NCBI GenBank assembly: GCA_039105265.1
Contig: JAPFFF010000010.1
Location: forward strand, 5,704,001-5,768,000
DNA: 64,000 nucleotides
Direction of reading: 5' to 3'
Origin: Tritrichomonas musculus
Taxonomy: Eukaryota > Parabasalia > Tritrichomonadida > Tritrichomonadidae
Shown: positions 48,334-57,815 of the stretch, in pieces
How positions within the stretch are numbered: position 1 is the first letter of the stretch
How the letters are laid out: every line of letters begins with the position of its first letter
The notes under the pieces: generated by a model
Told to the model about the DNA's origin: nothing
What the model saw: the letters and a program-made list of their open reading frames with translations, nothing else
Databases searched by the model: none
Translations under genes and position numbers: made by a program

Positions 48334-49230
48334 TTAATTACCAACTGTACGTGGCGAACCCTGGAATCTATTAGGAGTTTGCCGATTTTGATTATTATTA
48401 TTTCGTTGACCTTGATTATCATTATTATTGTTGTTATATCTAAACCTATCAATTCCACCACCATCATTTGCATCACCTGGCTGCTGAAAGGTGCCAAATC
48501 CCATTGGAGGACCAGCTGGTCCGTCGTTATCATCATCGTCATCTCCAAAACATGTACAGCAAGACGGGAGGAGTTTTAAAGGAGAAAAGCTCGGATCACC
48601 TCGGATTCGACCATTTCTTTTAATGTATCTGATATAAAGATAAGTTAAAACATATGAAAAAATTGTAGTAATTAGCCCATCAATAGATCCAAGCAAAGAG
48701 AACAATAATTGCACAAAAAATGAGTAAAATGGGATAGCCCTAACTTCAACCAATCCACACATAGTTGGTATTTTCATGTCAACAAATTCATGAGCGAGCC
48801 AAATAACTATAGCTGATAATGGAGCACCACTAGTGATGAAGGGACGCTGTAATATTAACCGATTTCCAGTTATTAAAATCATAATTGCAGCAAACAATAA
48901 AACTAAGATATTCGTATAAAATCCAAGCGTAATAAATAACCTCAAAAATTCTTTTGAACCCATCAGTGGCTCAATTTGCCTAGCAAAAAGTAAAAATATT
49001 AAAATGTTAAAAAGCCCGAATAAAATATTTTCATGATAAAAAGTAGCCGTAAGCAAAATCCAAATTTTTGGAAAAGGCAACGAAAATGATGATGGAACTA
49101 GAGCGAATAAAGAAGTTAATTTTGGAAGCATTCCTAAAAAGGTAACAATCCCGGTCAATGAAACAATAACTATAGAAACTTTTGTTGTTGTAAATTGAGG
49201 AGTTGCAGCGTTTTCACCACCGTTGTTCAT
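48334..49230 (-). CDS. TMEM115-like rhomboid-fold membrane protein
   Basis: 298 residues. About six hydrophobic segments occupy residues 15-215 (for example VSIVIVSLTGIVTFLGML, WILLTATFYHENILFGLFNILIFLLFARQIEPLMGSKEFLRLF). The second block matches the DUF1751/TMEM115 signature, a Trp-x-x-x-T-x-x-F-x-E pair followed by R-x-x-EP-x-WGS-x-E-x-L. Rhomboid catalytic Ser and His are not evident, as expected for this inactive branch, which works in the Golgi in retrograde transport. The C-terminal 90 residues are Asp-, Gly- and Asn-rich and disordered. The start lies 10 nt behind an initiator-like TCATT. Confidence 0.75.
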   Translation of the reverse strand: MNNGGENAATPQFTTTKVSIVIVSLTGIVTFLGMLPKLTSLFALVPSSFSLPFPKIWILLTATFYHENILFGLFNILIFLLFARQIEPLMGSKEFLRLFITLGFYTNILVLLFAAIMILITGNRLILQRPFITSGAPLSAIVIWLAHEFVDMKIPTMCGLVEVRAIPFYSFFVQLLFSLLGSIDGLITTIFSYVLTYLYIRYIKRNGRIRGDPSFSPLKLLPSCCTCFGDDDDDNDGPAGPPMGFGTFQQPGDANDGGGIDRFRYNNNNNDNQGQRNNNNQNRQTPNRFQGSPRTVGN

Positions 49231-49239
49231 ATAGATATG

Positions 49240-49244
49240 AATGA
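49240..49244 (-). promoter_or_regulatory. Initiator-like TCATT of the TMEM115-like gene
   Basis: TCATT on the minus strand with its A (49242) 12 nt before the ATG at 49230. Confidence 0.4.
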
Positions 49245-49737
49245 AAAAGTGACAAATATTTTTTTCATTAGATTATTTCTAAAATCTCCAGATATTTATA
49301 ATAATCAATATTGAATTTCATTATAAAATTATATTTTATTTTTTAAATATCTTTTTTATTCATGAATATCAAAAATTGAATTTGATTGAAATATTTTTTT
49401 TTTTTTTTTAGGAAGCATTAAAATAGAAATATTACTATTATAAATTTCGTCACAAATTTATGCTGCAAAGATTCTTGCAAATCCATCTAATACAATAGTA
49501 TAAATTACAATATTAATATTAACATTAAGGTGCGAGGAATAAAATACTGAAACAAATAAAAAAGTTGTTAATGAATATTTTTATCAAAGAAATTGATTTC
49601 ATTTAAAACATTTTAATTGTTACTTAATTACATATCATCACAATCAACTTGGTCAACAACAATTCGGTTGAAATTGATGACATTAAAATAAATACATAAA
49701 TAAAAATTTTTCAAAAAACGAAATTTTACTTAATCAT
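49245..49737. other. Spacer between TMEM115-like and invertase genes
   Basis: About 490 bp of AT-rich sequence. GTTGTTGACC-type strings near 49645-49670 resemble part of the invertase 3' coding end (49780-49800), possibly a tiny duplicated piece. No gene. Confidence 0.4.
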
Positions 49738-51384
49738 TTAGAGTGTCTTGATTGTGACAGTGTGCTTAGCTTCACCATCAACTGGGTCAACAACAATTTG
49801 GTTGAATGGATGGCGTGGGAAGACAGTTTGTGTCATTGAGAATTCACCTTCTCCATCGAAAACTTCGACAGAGTGCTTGTCAATGAAGAACTTGATCTTG
49901 TAGTCATCCTTGTTGTGGTATGGAGCCCAGCAAGTGCAACAGAATGTGTCACCAAATTCGTGAATTCCGCAGGTGCATCCACGAGTGAAGTAGAATCTTT
50001 CATTGTGTCTGTTAAGTTGCATTTCAACTTGTTCGTGTTCGTTCTTAAGGACAATGTTGACTGATTTAGCAGTAACTCCTGTTAAATCGAGTTCAACAAG
50101 GCAAGCTTCAGTGATCTTGTCAGCCTTGTTCTTGAAGTTGGCTTCGAATGAAGGAAGTGGAAGTGAGTATAATGTGTGTTGGTGTGTCTTTGGACATTCA
50201 ACAAGTTTGAATGTTCTTGGGATTGAGAATGCTGAGCGGAATTGCTTTGATGGAACAACTTTTCCGTATTCCCAGTTGCTCATCCAAGCAATAGCTGTAA
50301 CAACTGGTGGCTGGAAGAAAGCAACAGTTGCATAAGCATCCTTGCCATAATCCATCCACTTGACAACGCGTGGTGGGAATTCGCATTTGAATTCGTGGCC
50401 ATCGAAATCACCGATGAAGTATTGTGTAGCTGAACCGCCAAAGATACCACCTGGGTTGATGTTAAGGAGCATAACCCATTTGCCATCGCATTCGAAGACT
50501 GTTGGGCATTCCCAAACGCCTTCATGATTTCCAATTCCGTGTCCGAATTCGCTTTCAAACTTCCATTCCTTGAGGTTTTGTGAGGAATAGATTCTGATCC
50601 ATTGTTTGGTAGCAATGAAGAGGTTCCATTGGTTCTTGTAGCGGATGAGTGTTGGATCACGGAAATCTGGGCAATCAAAGGTAACAACTGGGTTGTGTTC
50701 GTATTTCTTGAATGTGAAACCGCCATCAGTTGAAACGGCCATACTGTTTTGTTGTTCTGTGAAATCTTCTCGGTTTGCATTTGTATAGAAAGCAACAACT
50801 GCATTCTTTCCAAATCCAGCTGTGTTTTCCTTATCAACAACGATACTTCCTGAGAAGATTGCACCGAGTTCATCTGGAAGTAAGGCAACTGGGTGATGAT
50901 CGAAATGGACAAAGTCCTTTGTGGTGGCATGGCCCCATGACATGTTGCCCCATGTTGATGCGAATGGGTTGTATTGGTAGAAGAGGTGGTAGGTTCCATC
51001 GAGATAGAAAAGACCGTTTGGATCGTTCATCCATCCATACTTTGGAGCAAAGTGGTATACTGGGCGGTAGTATTCATGATCTGAGTCATCATATGTGTCA
51101 GAAAGTTCAAGCTTTGACCATCCAATTGCATCTTCTTTTGGAGCTCTGTAAATTTCAAGATATGTTTCTGGTCCATCGAGTTCAACTGGAACATAGTATT
51201 GAACATTTTTAACAGCTAATCTGATGTTGAAAATGTAACGATGATTGTTGCTGATAACATAAAATTGTGCTTCTGGGGCTTCTTCTTCAATTGGGACAAG
51301 AAGATACTTTTTAACTGAAGAAAACTTTATGATGGCTGGGTTAAATCCATCATGATGAGTCCTGGTGATGTTGATTGCTGACAT
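49738..51384 (-). CDS. Glycoside hydrolase family 32 beta-fructofuranosidase (invertase)
   Basis: 548 residues. GH32 motifs: WMNDPNG (118-124, nucleophile Asp121), FRDPT (241-245) and WECPT (291-295, acid/base Glu292), with HLFYQYNP and WGHATTKDF between. A separate N-terminal domain of about 100 residues (YLLVPIEEEAPEAQFYVI) precedes the propeller, as in bacterial GH32 enzymes of the Bacteroides type, and a beta-sandwich follows. It hydrolyses sucrose or fructans; no signal peptide is visible, so cytosolic or unconventional secretion. Third codon positions are far richer in G and C than those of neighbours, as in highly expressed or laterally acquired trichomonad genes; invertases are a known transferred family in Trichomonas. 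Confidence 0.93.
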   Translation of the reverse strand: MSAINITRTHHDGFNPAIIKFSSVKKYLLVPIEEEAPEAQFYVISNNHRYIFNIRLAVKNVQYYVPVELDGPETYLEIYRAPKEDAIGWSKLELSDTYDDSDHEYYRPVYHFAPKYGWMNDPNGLFYLDGTYHLFYQYNPFASTWGNMSWGHATTKDFVHFDHHPVALLPDELGAIFSGSIVVDKENTAGFGKNAVVAFYTNANREDFTEQQNSMAVSTDGGFTFKKYEHNPVVTFDCPDFRDPTLIRYKNQWNLFIATKQWIRIYSSQNLKEWKFESEFGHGIGNHEGVWECPTVFECDGKWVMLLNINPGGIFGGSATQYFIGDFDGHEFKCEFPPRVVKWMDYGKDAYATVAFFQPPVVTAIAWMSNWEYGKVVPSKQFRSAFSIPRTFKLVECPKTHQHTLYSLPLPSFEANFKNKADKITEACLVELDLTGVTAKSVNIVLKNEHEQVEMQLNRHNERFYFTRGCTCGIHEFGDTFCCTCWAPYHNKDDYKIKFFIDKHSVEVFDGEGEFSMTQTVFPRHPFNQIVVDPVDGEAKHTVTIKTL

Positions 51385-51395
51385 CTAAAAAAAAA

Positions 51396-51400
51396 AGTGA
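51396..51400 (-). promoter_or_regulatory. Initiator-like TCACT of the invertase gene
   Basis: TCACT on the minus strand with its A (51398) 14 nt before the ATG at 51384; the interval is a T-run. A host initiator in front of a bacterial-type gene suggests it is expressed. Confidence 0.4.
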
Positions 51401-52002
51401 AGCAAATTTAAAATCATTCTATAACAATTGACAATATATATTGAAATTTTGAGAGTTGAAAAAGTTGGATTCATTATATTTTCTGAGGATTTTAATTGAA
51501 AAAGTTATTATCACACATTTTTTTAAAGAAAACATTGAATTTTTTCATATATCAATCATATCATATCACAATTATATTACATAGATTTTCTTGCTGAAAT
51601 TGATACTTTCTTTGAACTTCTCTTTTTGCCATTTCATATTTAAATCAACAATTCAAAATTTGAGAAAAATAAATTGCAAAATTGTATATTTTTTTCAATT
51701 ATTTTTATTCAATTCACCCATCCATATGATTTGAATTCATATAATAATTTATTTATGAAAATGAAATATGAAAAACTAATAGATAATTATTCTACTTACT
51801 CTAATATTTAACCCAAAATTTGAATGGAAATACCCATGGCTTGAACTTTTTGATGAAAATCTTTCCTTTAAAATAAAAGAAATCAATTAAATATTTTCAA
51901 TTCTTTTTGATCATATAGTACCATCAGGTTTGCAATGAAAGTACTTAGCTTTTTGAAAATTGAAATTTTATAAATTGAAATAAAATTATAATCATTGATA
52001 GT
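51401..52002. other. AT-rich upstream region of the invertase gene
   Basis: About 600 bp, AT-rich, no gene or repeat recognised. Confidence 0.5.
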
Positions 52003-52160
52003 TGAAAAAGTTACAAACGAAAGGAAAAAGTTGTCAACAGTTGCTCTAAAAGCATTTTTTTCAGCATTTAAGCAATAAAATATAAAAAATAAATCATTGT
52101 TTCATTATTTGTTGCATTTTAAATTATTAAAAAAATTTTCTGTTTATTTTTTTAAACAAT
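52003..52160 (+). mobile_element. 5' part of the GGAAAAAGTTG MITE family
   Basis: About 85% like 32893-33045 (GAAAAAGTT...AGGAAAAAGTTG, AAAAGCATTTTTTTCAGCAT, AATCATTGTTTCATTATTTG). The copy stops near 52165 where another element fragment begins, so its right end is missing. Confidence 0.6.
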
Positions 52161-52170
52161 ATGAAGGTTT

Positions 52171-52233
52171 AATATTCTCCGATTCTCGAGATCTATAATT
52201 GATTAACTTTTTGATATCGATACATAAATATAT
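52171..52233 (+). mobile_element. Fragment of the TAGACTTG MITE left end
   Basis: Matches 39063-39120 (ATTCTC, GATTCTCGAGATC, TTTTTGATATCGATACATAA) with few differences but lacks the terminal 10 bp and the rest. It is a truncated copy. Confidence 0.6.
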
Positions 52234-52330
52234 TAATATAAAAATAAAATGATTAATCAAGATTTTTTAATTGATTAATTAAATACTGATGGTTTGAAAA
52301 AAAGTTTCCCAATAATTTTTGGTGGGAGGA

Positions 52331-52405
52331 TGGGAATCGAACCTGCGACCTTTGGTATAAGTTTTATTACTAAAAATACTTTACCCAAAACGATCAAAAA
52401 TCTAT
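52331..52405 (-). pseudogene. tRNA-like relic with a perfect B box
   Basis: On the minus strand the sequence contains GGTCGCAGGTTCGATTCC, including an exact B box (GGTTCGATTCC), followed by CATCCTCCCACCA. This resembles a tRNA T arm and 3' end with CCA. The T stem pairs poorly, no matching 5' acceptor is found within 80 nt, and U33 is not in place, so it is not a working tRNA gene. A tRNA-derived SINE or a retro-inserted tRNA piece is possible. Confidence 0.35.
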
Positions 52406-52541
52406 CAAAAAAAATGTAAACATTATAAAAAGTTAAACTTTTATTCACTTTTTCTGAATATATAAACTAATAATGTATTCAAAAAAATGATCGTCATTTC
52501 AATAAATCTTTATTCAAATTATAATTATGAATTTATCTTAA

Positions 52542-52781
52542 GGTACAAATCCAGTACGTTTAGTAACCGCAATTTTTTTTGACATTCTCAAAGAATAAGA
52601 TGACATGTTAAATAAAAACCGATTATTTTTATCCATTTCATATAACATGTCATACTGTTTATTTAAATTGTAAAAAATGTGTCAAAAACAAACCTAGTCA
52701 ATTTAAACTTTTTCAGAGACATGCAACTATTCAAATAATAAACGTTCTCCTATTCAAAAAATAACGTACTGGATTTGTACC
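52542..52781 (-). mobile_element. TTAA-flanked MITE, family 1, copy D
   Basis: 240 bp between TTAA at 52538-52541 and 52782-52785. Perfect 19-bp ends GGTACAAATCCAGTACGTT. Same length as copy A and nearly identical in reverse orientation, so both moved fairly recently. Confidence 0.85.
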
Positions 52782-52876
52782 TTAATATTCAATAAAATAA
52801 ACTATATTATATATATTAATATAATATATAACATTACATGTAAAATAAATAAAATAATATAAATAAAATATATTAA

Positions 52877-53104
52877 GGTACAAATCTCATACGTTAAAAA
52901 TTAAAAAAAGGCACGTTAAAATTTTAAGAAAAGCACCCTCACAGAAAAAGTTTAAATTTCAATAGGTGTCAGATTTTGATTTCTGAACTTTATTTTTTAT
53001 ATAATTCAATTAAAAATTTTTTTATTTATTTTTTATATAACATGTCGAAAAATTAAATAAATGTCAAAAAAAATTGCGGTTGGGTAACGTATGAGATTTG
53101 TACC
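52877..53104 (+). mobile_element. TTAA-flanked MITE, family 1, copy E
   Basis: 228 bp between TTAA at 52873-52876 and the TTAA at 53105-53108 shared with copy F. Its ends match each other perfectly (GGTACAAATCTCATACGTTA) but differ from copies A, B and D by CTCA for CCAG, so it is a separate subfamily with its own matched ends. Confidence 0.8.
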
Positions 53105-53108
53105 TTAA

Positions 53109-54236
53109 GGTACAAATCTAGTACGTTTAGAAACCGCAAAATTATTTCACAAAATTTTTTATGAGACAAAACTTTCAAAAACAAATTGCATTAAAAAGTT
53201 AAAAATTGTAGAGATCTAGAAGATTTTACAAACTTAAATTAATTGTTCTTCCTAGTTAAGTCATAAATTCATAAATAACCAACTAAAATGACATCAAGTT
53301 GATCAATTTTTGTAAAATATATAATAATATCGACTAAAATAATATCAAATGCATAAAAAATAAATTAAAATGTATATGGTTCTATGATTAATTTATTTTT
53401 TCCCTGATACAACACTTTTTCAATTACAATTAATAATATTTATCTCGTTATGATGCTGTATCGATTTTTAAAAAAATAAATCAGTTTAGTTTTCTTATTT
53501 GTAAGTTAAATATAATCATTATTAGAGTAAATCATATTTCATTTCTTATATGATATTAAATAATATCTTGATATTTCAGAATAATAAGCCATTTTCTATT
53601 CCAAAACTTTTATATACTAGAGAAAAATGCTAATTGCTATTCCAATATGCATATTGCAACAAAATTTTGATTATTTCAAAAAATGTTACATTTTAAGCAA
53701 ATAGATTGAAAATTGAGCTATTTCTCAAAAAAAGCTTTATTAATAAAAGTATTTTTATTCAAGAAATCATGAATTTTCAAAAAACTTTTACTTTGATGCA
53801 ATTTGAAATATCAAAAAAATACAATTGCAAAGGAAAACTATCTTTTACAGTTAGTATTCTTTTTAAATGGCGATAACGAAGAAATTCTTGGATTTTTTTG
53901 ATTCAAGGCGAGATATATCGGACTATTTAATTAAATCTGATTTTAATATGAAAAACTTTATTATTGATCGAACTTTGATATCAAATATAGTATTGTATAT
54001 AGGATAACTTTGATAAATAGCTTGATTACTAAAAAAAAAAGTATTTTTACTAATAGAAAAAAGAAGATAAAAATTAAATTTTAGAATATTAAAAAAAATT
54101 GGCCTATATTTTGGCAAAAAGTGGAATCTGACATTTTCATGCGTTTAAACAGAATTCATCGACTTTTTCTGGGGAGGCACTTCTCACAAATAATAAACGG
54201 GTACCCTCTCAATATTAAACGTACTGGATTTGTAAC
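53109..54236 (-). mobile_element. TTAA-flanked element, family 1, long copy F
   Basis: 1128 bp between TTAA at 53105-53108 and 54237-54240. Ends GGTACAAATCTAGTACGTTT and, reversed, GTTACAAATCCAGTACGTTT. It is five times longer than the other copies and may show more of the parent element, but the interior is AT-rich with no open frame above 64 codons and no recognisable transposase. Confidence 0.65.
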
Positions 54237-54240
54237 TTAA

Positions 54241-54635
54241 AATATCATATAAATAAATCAGCAGTAAATAAAATTTAAATTATTTCAACTTTAAAATACC
54301 TTTGAAATAATTACTCCATTTTCAAAAGGAGAACGAAGACGGTTTTTCTTGTACGTTAAAAATTATATTAAAATGATTTTATATAATTAATTAATAGTCA
54401 TTTTTTCGATATTTGTTAATATTAATATTTTTTAATCATATTTAAATGAATTTGCATTATTATAAATACATTTATTGTTCAAATAATGGAAATTATATGT
54501 TATCAGTATCTGATTTTGATAAATAGGTATGTGAAATTAAGAAATCGTTTATATAAAAGATTAGTGATGGTATTATAACCCAATTGACCCTGCCAGAAAA
54601 GAAATTCAGCGTATGAATTTTTATTTATTTTATAA
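54241..54635. other. AT-rich spacer
   Basis: About 395 bp with no recognised feature. Confidence 0.4.
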
Positions 54636-55287
54636 AGAGGTATATCAACCAAAATGTTGTTCTCAAAAAGTTATCATCTTTTTTTTGTATATCTTAACGA
54701 AAAATCAAATTATTTAAAAAATTATAATATATTTATTTTTATTAAATTTAAAAGATTTAAATATTTTGATAAATATTAATAATATTTTTTTTATACATTG
54801 ATCGATTAATTGCAAAAAAATGAGCAGACAAATTTATATAATCTTTTGTATTTCTATTTTATAATAAATATAAAATCTAAAATCATATGATTTAATCAAG
54901 TTTTTCTGTTACAAGTAAAAATATTCATATTTTATAATGATATTCTGATAAACTATTCAATTTTTTAAAATCAATTAATTTCGAATATCTAATTATAAAT
55001 TTAATAAATTTAATTAAAAATCAGTTCAATTTTGAAATTTATCTATTTTTGTTTCATTTTCAAAATTAGATTATTTTTATTGATGTCATTTCAATTTCAA
55101 ATGCAAATTAGCAAATTGAACTTCAAAAAGCAGAATAATCATTTATCATCAATAATAATAATAATAGCATATTTAACATCAATACAATGATAATTACAGA
55201 AGGATTGATGAAAATCTAATGAAATTTTAATTTGAATAGTTTATTTTTAGATTCGTTTATTTATTGTAAAAATTACATTGATTCTTC

Positions 55288-55593
55288 ATGAAAAGGCGCA
55301 GTTCAGTGCGCCTTGAACCAACAAAAATCTTTTTTCCAAATACATTTATCCATGCAACAAATCGCTTTACTTTTACAATAGCAAATCTAACAGATCAGCA
55401 AATTCATTATTCCATTCGATGCTTTTCAAACAGTGAAGATCAAAATGATTCAAAAATTGACCTCGATACTTCAGCTGGCCGTACAAAACTAAGCGAATTA
55501 GATAAATTTCATTCAAAATTTTTTAATGTTGAACCTTCACATGGAGATCTATTGTTGTTAAACCAAAGTCTGACATTTCGATGGGACCAATGA
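55288..55593 (+). pseudogene. 5' fragment of an ASH/Hydin-domain protein gene
   Basis: 101 codons, MKRRSSVRLEPTKIFFPNTF, continuing IHATNRFTFTIANLTDQQIHYSIRCFSN and ending LLLLNQSLTFRWDQ and TGA. LEPTKIFFPNT...F-x-I-x-N-x-T-x-x-x-I-x-Y-x-I is the opening of an ASH (ASPM, SPD-2, Hydin) immunoglobulin-like domain found in ciliary and centrosomal proteins such as DLEC1, HYDIN and CFAP65. Such proteins are usually long and this one stops inside or just after the first domain, 108 bp before the tandem repeat. It is most likely the truncated head of a larger gene, though a short functional protein cannot be excluded. Confidence 0.5.
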
Positions 55594-55700
55594 GGAGATA
55601 TCTTTAATAATTTGATAGATGTTTAGTATGCAACATTATTTCTACCAATTGATCTTTCAGGATACCTGAAATAAGATTTCATATCTTGATTTAATATTGA

Positions 55701-56245
55701 GATATATTCACAATTTCAATGCAATAAAATTGAGATAAAAATTCAATTTATTTGAAATAATTTAACCATTTTTTTAACCTAGAATTTAGATTTAACCTTT
55801 TTATTTGACCTATATTTATTTTCAATAAAGATAAATTGAGATATATTCTCAATTTCAATGCAATAAAATTGAGATAACAATTCAATTTATTTGAAATAAT
55901 TTAACCATTTTTTTAACCTAGAATTTAGATTTAACCTTTTTATTTGACCTATATTTATTTTCAATAAAGATAAATTGAGATATATTCACAATTTCAATGC
56001 AATAAAATTGAGATAAAAATTCAATTTATTTGAAATAATTTAACCATTTTTTTAACCTAGAATTTAGATTTAACCTTTTTATTTGACCTATATTTATTTT
56101 CAATAAAGATAAATTGAGATATATTCACAATTTCAATGCAATAAAATTGAGATAACAATTCAATTTATTTGAAATAATTTAACCTTTTTTTTTAACCTAG
56201 AATTTGGATTTAACCTTTTAATTTGACCTATATTATATTTCAATT
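55701..56245. repeat. Tandem repeat, 139-bp unit, 3.9 copies
   Basis: Units start at 55701, 55840, 55979 and 56118, each GATATATTC(A/T)CAATTTCAA and so on. The first three are almost identical; the fourth diverges near its end (TTTAACC with extra T, GGATTTAACC). Two single-base variants (TTCACAA or TTCTCAA, AAAATTC or ACAATTC) distribute among the units as if they expanded by unequal exchange. Each unit contains ACCATTTTTTTAACCTAG and TTAACCTTTTTATTTGACC. Confidence 0.9.
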
Positions 56246-56444
56246 CATTCTTTTTTCTGAGAATTTGAAATGCTTTAATCAAATTGAATTATAACTTTTA
56301 ATCAAACAGACAGAATGATTTGTATCAAGAGCAAAGTAATTAAGGAACTCATATTAAATCTATTTTCCAAGTTTTAGTCAATTTGATCTGTAGGATCTTG
56401 GTTGATATACCTCTATTTAAACGTTCTCCAAAAAAAAATTATTG

Positions 56445-57722
56445 ATGTTACAGAAAAATTTTCCTTATCTTATTATATTTGTAGGAAACGCGGTTATTGG
56501 ATACACTTTAAATTTTTTTTGGAAGGCTTTACCACCTATTTCATGCCAATTTGATTTTGATGTTTATACGCTATTCTTATCTGTTTTAATATATTTTTCA
56601 ACAACTATTATATCCCCAATTTTGGTTTGCGATAAATTTTCACGGAACAATAGCCTTGAACATTTATCAAAAGTTATATCTTACATTTCCGTTTTTTCAT
56701 GGATTCCTTTAATATTATCATCAACATATTTTTTACATAATTTTTCGTTTGGAAAAATAGCTTCTTTTGCTAGTTTTGCGTTTTTTGGAGTAGGAACTGG
56801 CCTTCTTCAATCAATTCTTTATTTTTTTACATATATTAGTCCAATTTTCAAGAATTATGAAGAATCGTCAGCAATACTTAATTTCAGTTTTCTCACAGGG
56901 AAATTATTTTCTGATTTTATTTTGTTTTTAACTAATTGGCAAATTTCATCATTTGTTGGATTTTACATCTCATATTTTTATTGCAGCCTTTTAATGAAAT
57001 TATTTGAAAGCCAAAAAGATGGGAAAAATTCTCTTCAATTACCGCCAGCAATGCAAATATCAATTGATATTTCATCAACTTCATCGAGCCCATTTAAATT
57101 AACTTCGTTTTGCAATAATTATCTTTTCATTTTTATGCTTTCTTTTGTCAAATACTTCTCTGGAAAATGTTTTTTTGAACATTTTTTTGCTGATTTCATA
57201 TTTGAATTAAATTATTCTCAATTAATTCTCAATTTCATTTTTTTTGCTGGATCTATTTTGAGTCTTTTAATTTCAAAATATTTTCGGTTTAAGCAAACCT
57301 TTCCTCTAACTTCCACTTTTTCAATAATATCTATTTCAATAATATCATATTTTGTTTTCCATCAAAATAAATATGAATGGAATTTGACACAATTATTTTT
57401 AATTTTATCTATAATAGCATGGTGCATCATGTATACAATGAATTTTATGATGTTTCCATATGTTAAAATTTGTGAAGTATTCAAAAAGTCAACACCTTCA
57501 ATTCAAAGATCATTTCTATTTTCGTCTTCCGACTGGTTTGTGAGACTTTTATCACAATTGTTTTATTTTTATATAGGAAACTATATTTCAGATGACAAAC
57601 AGAAAATTAGCATTATTTGTTTCATGAACATTTTATGCGTATCAATTGGATATGCACTAATCATGAAGAAAAAAGAAATAAGCGATGATCTAGGACAAGC
57701 AAAGCCACTTAGGAATTTATAA
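56445..57722 (+). CDS. Polytopic membrane transporter-like protein
   Basis: 425 residues from the ATG at 56445 (MLQKNFPYLIIFVGNAVIGY). Ten to eleven hydrophobic segments are spread over the whole length in two halves, with a hydrophilic loop near residues 188-212 (FESQKDGKNSLQLPPAMQIS), a layout typical of the major facilitator or equilibrative nucleoside transporter folds. Conserved family motifs (for example MFS GxxxDRxGRR) are absent. The first span contains the FFVGN-like string seen in some ENT-type and trichomonad transporters. The substrate is unknown. The tail is short and charged. It begins only 31 bp after the inverted end of the candidate element, which therefore lies in its promoter. 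Confidence 0.75.
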   Translation: MLQKNFPYLIIFVGNAVIGYTLNFFWKALPPISCQFDFDVYTLFLSVLIYFSTTIISPILVCDKFSRNNSLEHLSKVISYISVFSWIPLILSSTYFLHNFSFGKIASFASFAFFGVGTGLLQSILYFFTYISPIFKNYEESSAILNFSFLTGKLFSDFILFLTNWQISSFVGFYISYFYCSLLMKLFESQKDGKNSLQLPPAMQISIDISSTSSSPFKLTSFCNNYLFIFMLSFVKYFSGKCFFEHFFADFIFELNYSQLILNFIFFAGSILSLLISKYFRFKQTFPLTSTFSIISISIISYFVFHQNKYEWNLTQLFLILSIIAWCIMYTMNFMMFPYVKICEVFKKSTPSIQRSFLFSSSDWFVRLLSQLFYFYIGNYISDDKQKISIICFMNILCVSIGYALIMKKKEISDDLGQAKPLRNL

Positions 57723-57807
57723 TATATATTTTGTATGTATTGAATAAAATGTTTTTTATTTTTTTTTATTAAGGCCAATTTTACAACTTTTTGAAAAAAA
57801 ATATTAA

Positions 57808-57812
57808 CCTTT
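57808..57812 (+). promoter_or_regulatory. CCTTT start element (M5-like)
   Basis: CCTTT lies 4-8 nt before the ATG at 57816. In T. vaginalis a CCTTT element (M5) overlaps the transcription start at genes lacking the TCA initiator; this is the only clear example here. Confidence 0.35.
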
Positions 57813-57815
57813 TAA

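Larger units (their letters stand above)
54636..56414. mobile_element. Candidate element with 20-bp inverted ends carrying a gene fragment
   Basis: AGAGGTATATCAACCAAAAT at 54636-54655 is inverted at 56395-56414 with one mismatch. Between them lie about 600 bp of AT-rich DNA, the 5' part of a protein gene (55288-55593) and a tandem repeat (55701-56245). No target duplication is evident (TTATAA before, ATTTAA after). It may be a transposon that captured host sequence, or the pair of ends may be unrelated to the content. Confidence 0.4.

Noticed and set aside
50280-51212. Long open frames overlapping the invertase gene in other frames
   Set aside because: They arise from the GC-richer codon use of the invertase; the GH32 frame contains all catalytic motifs.
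53923-54117. A 64-codon minus-strand frame inside the long MITE copy
   Set aside because: It is Ile/Phe/Lys-rich with no similarity to transposases and no sign of coding bias.
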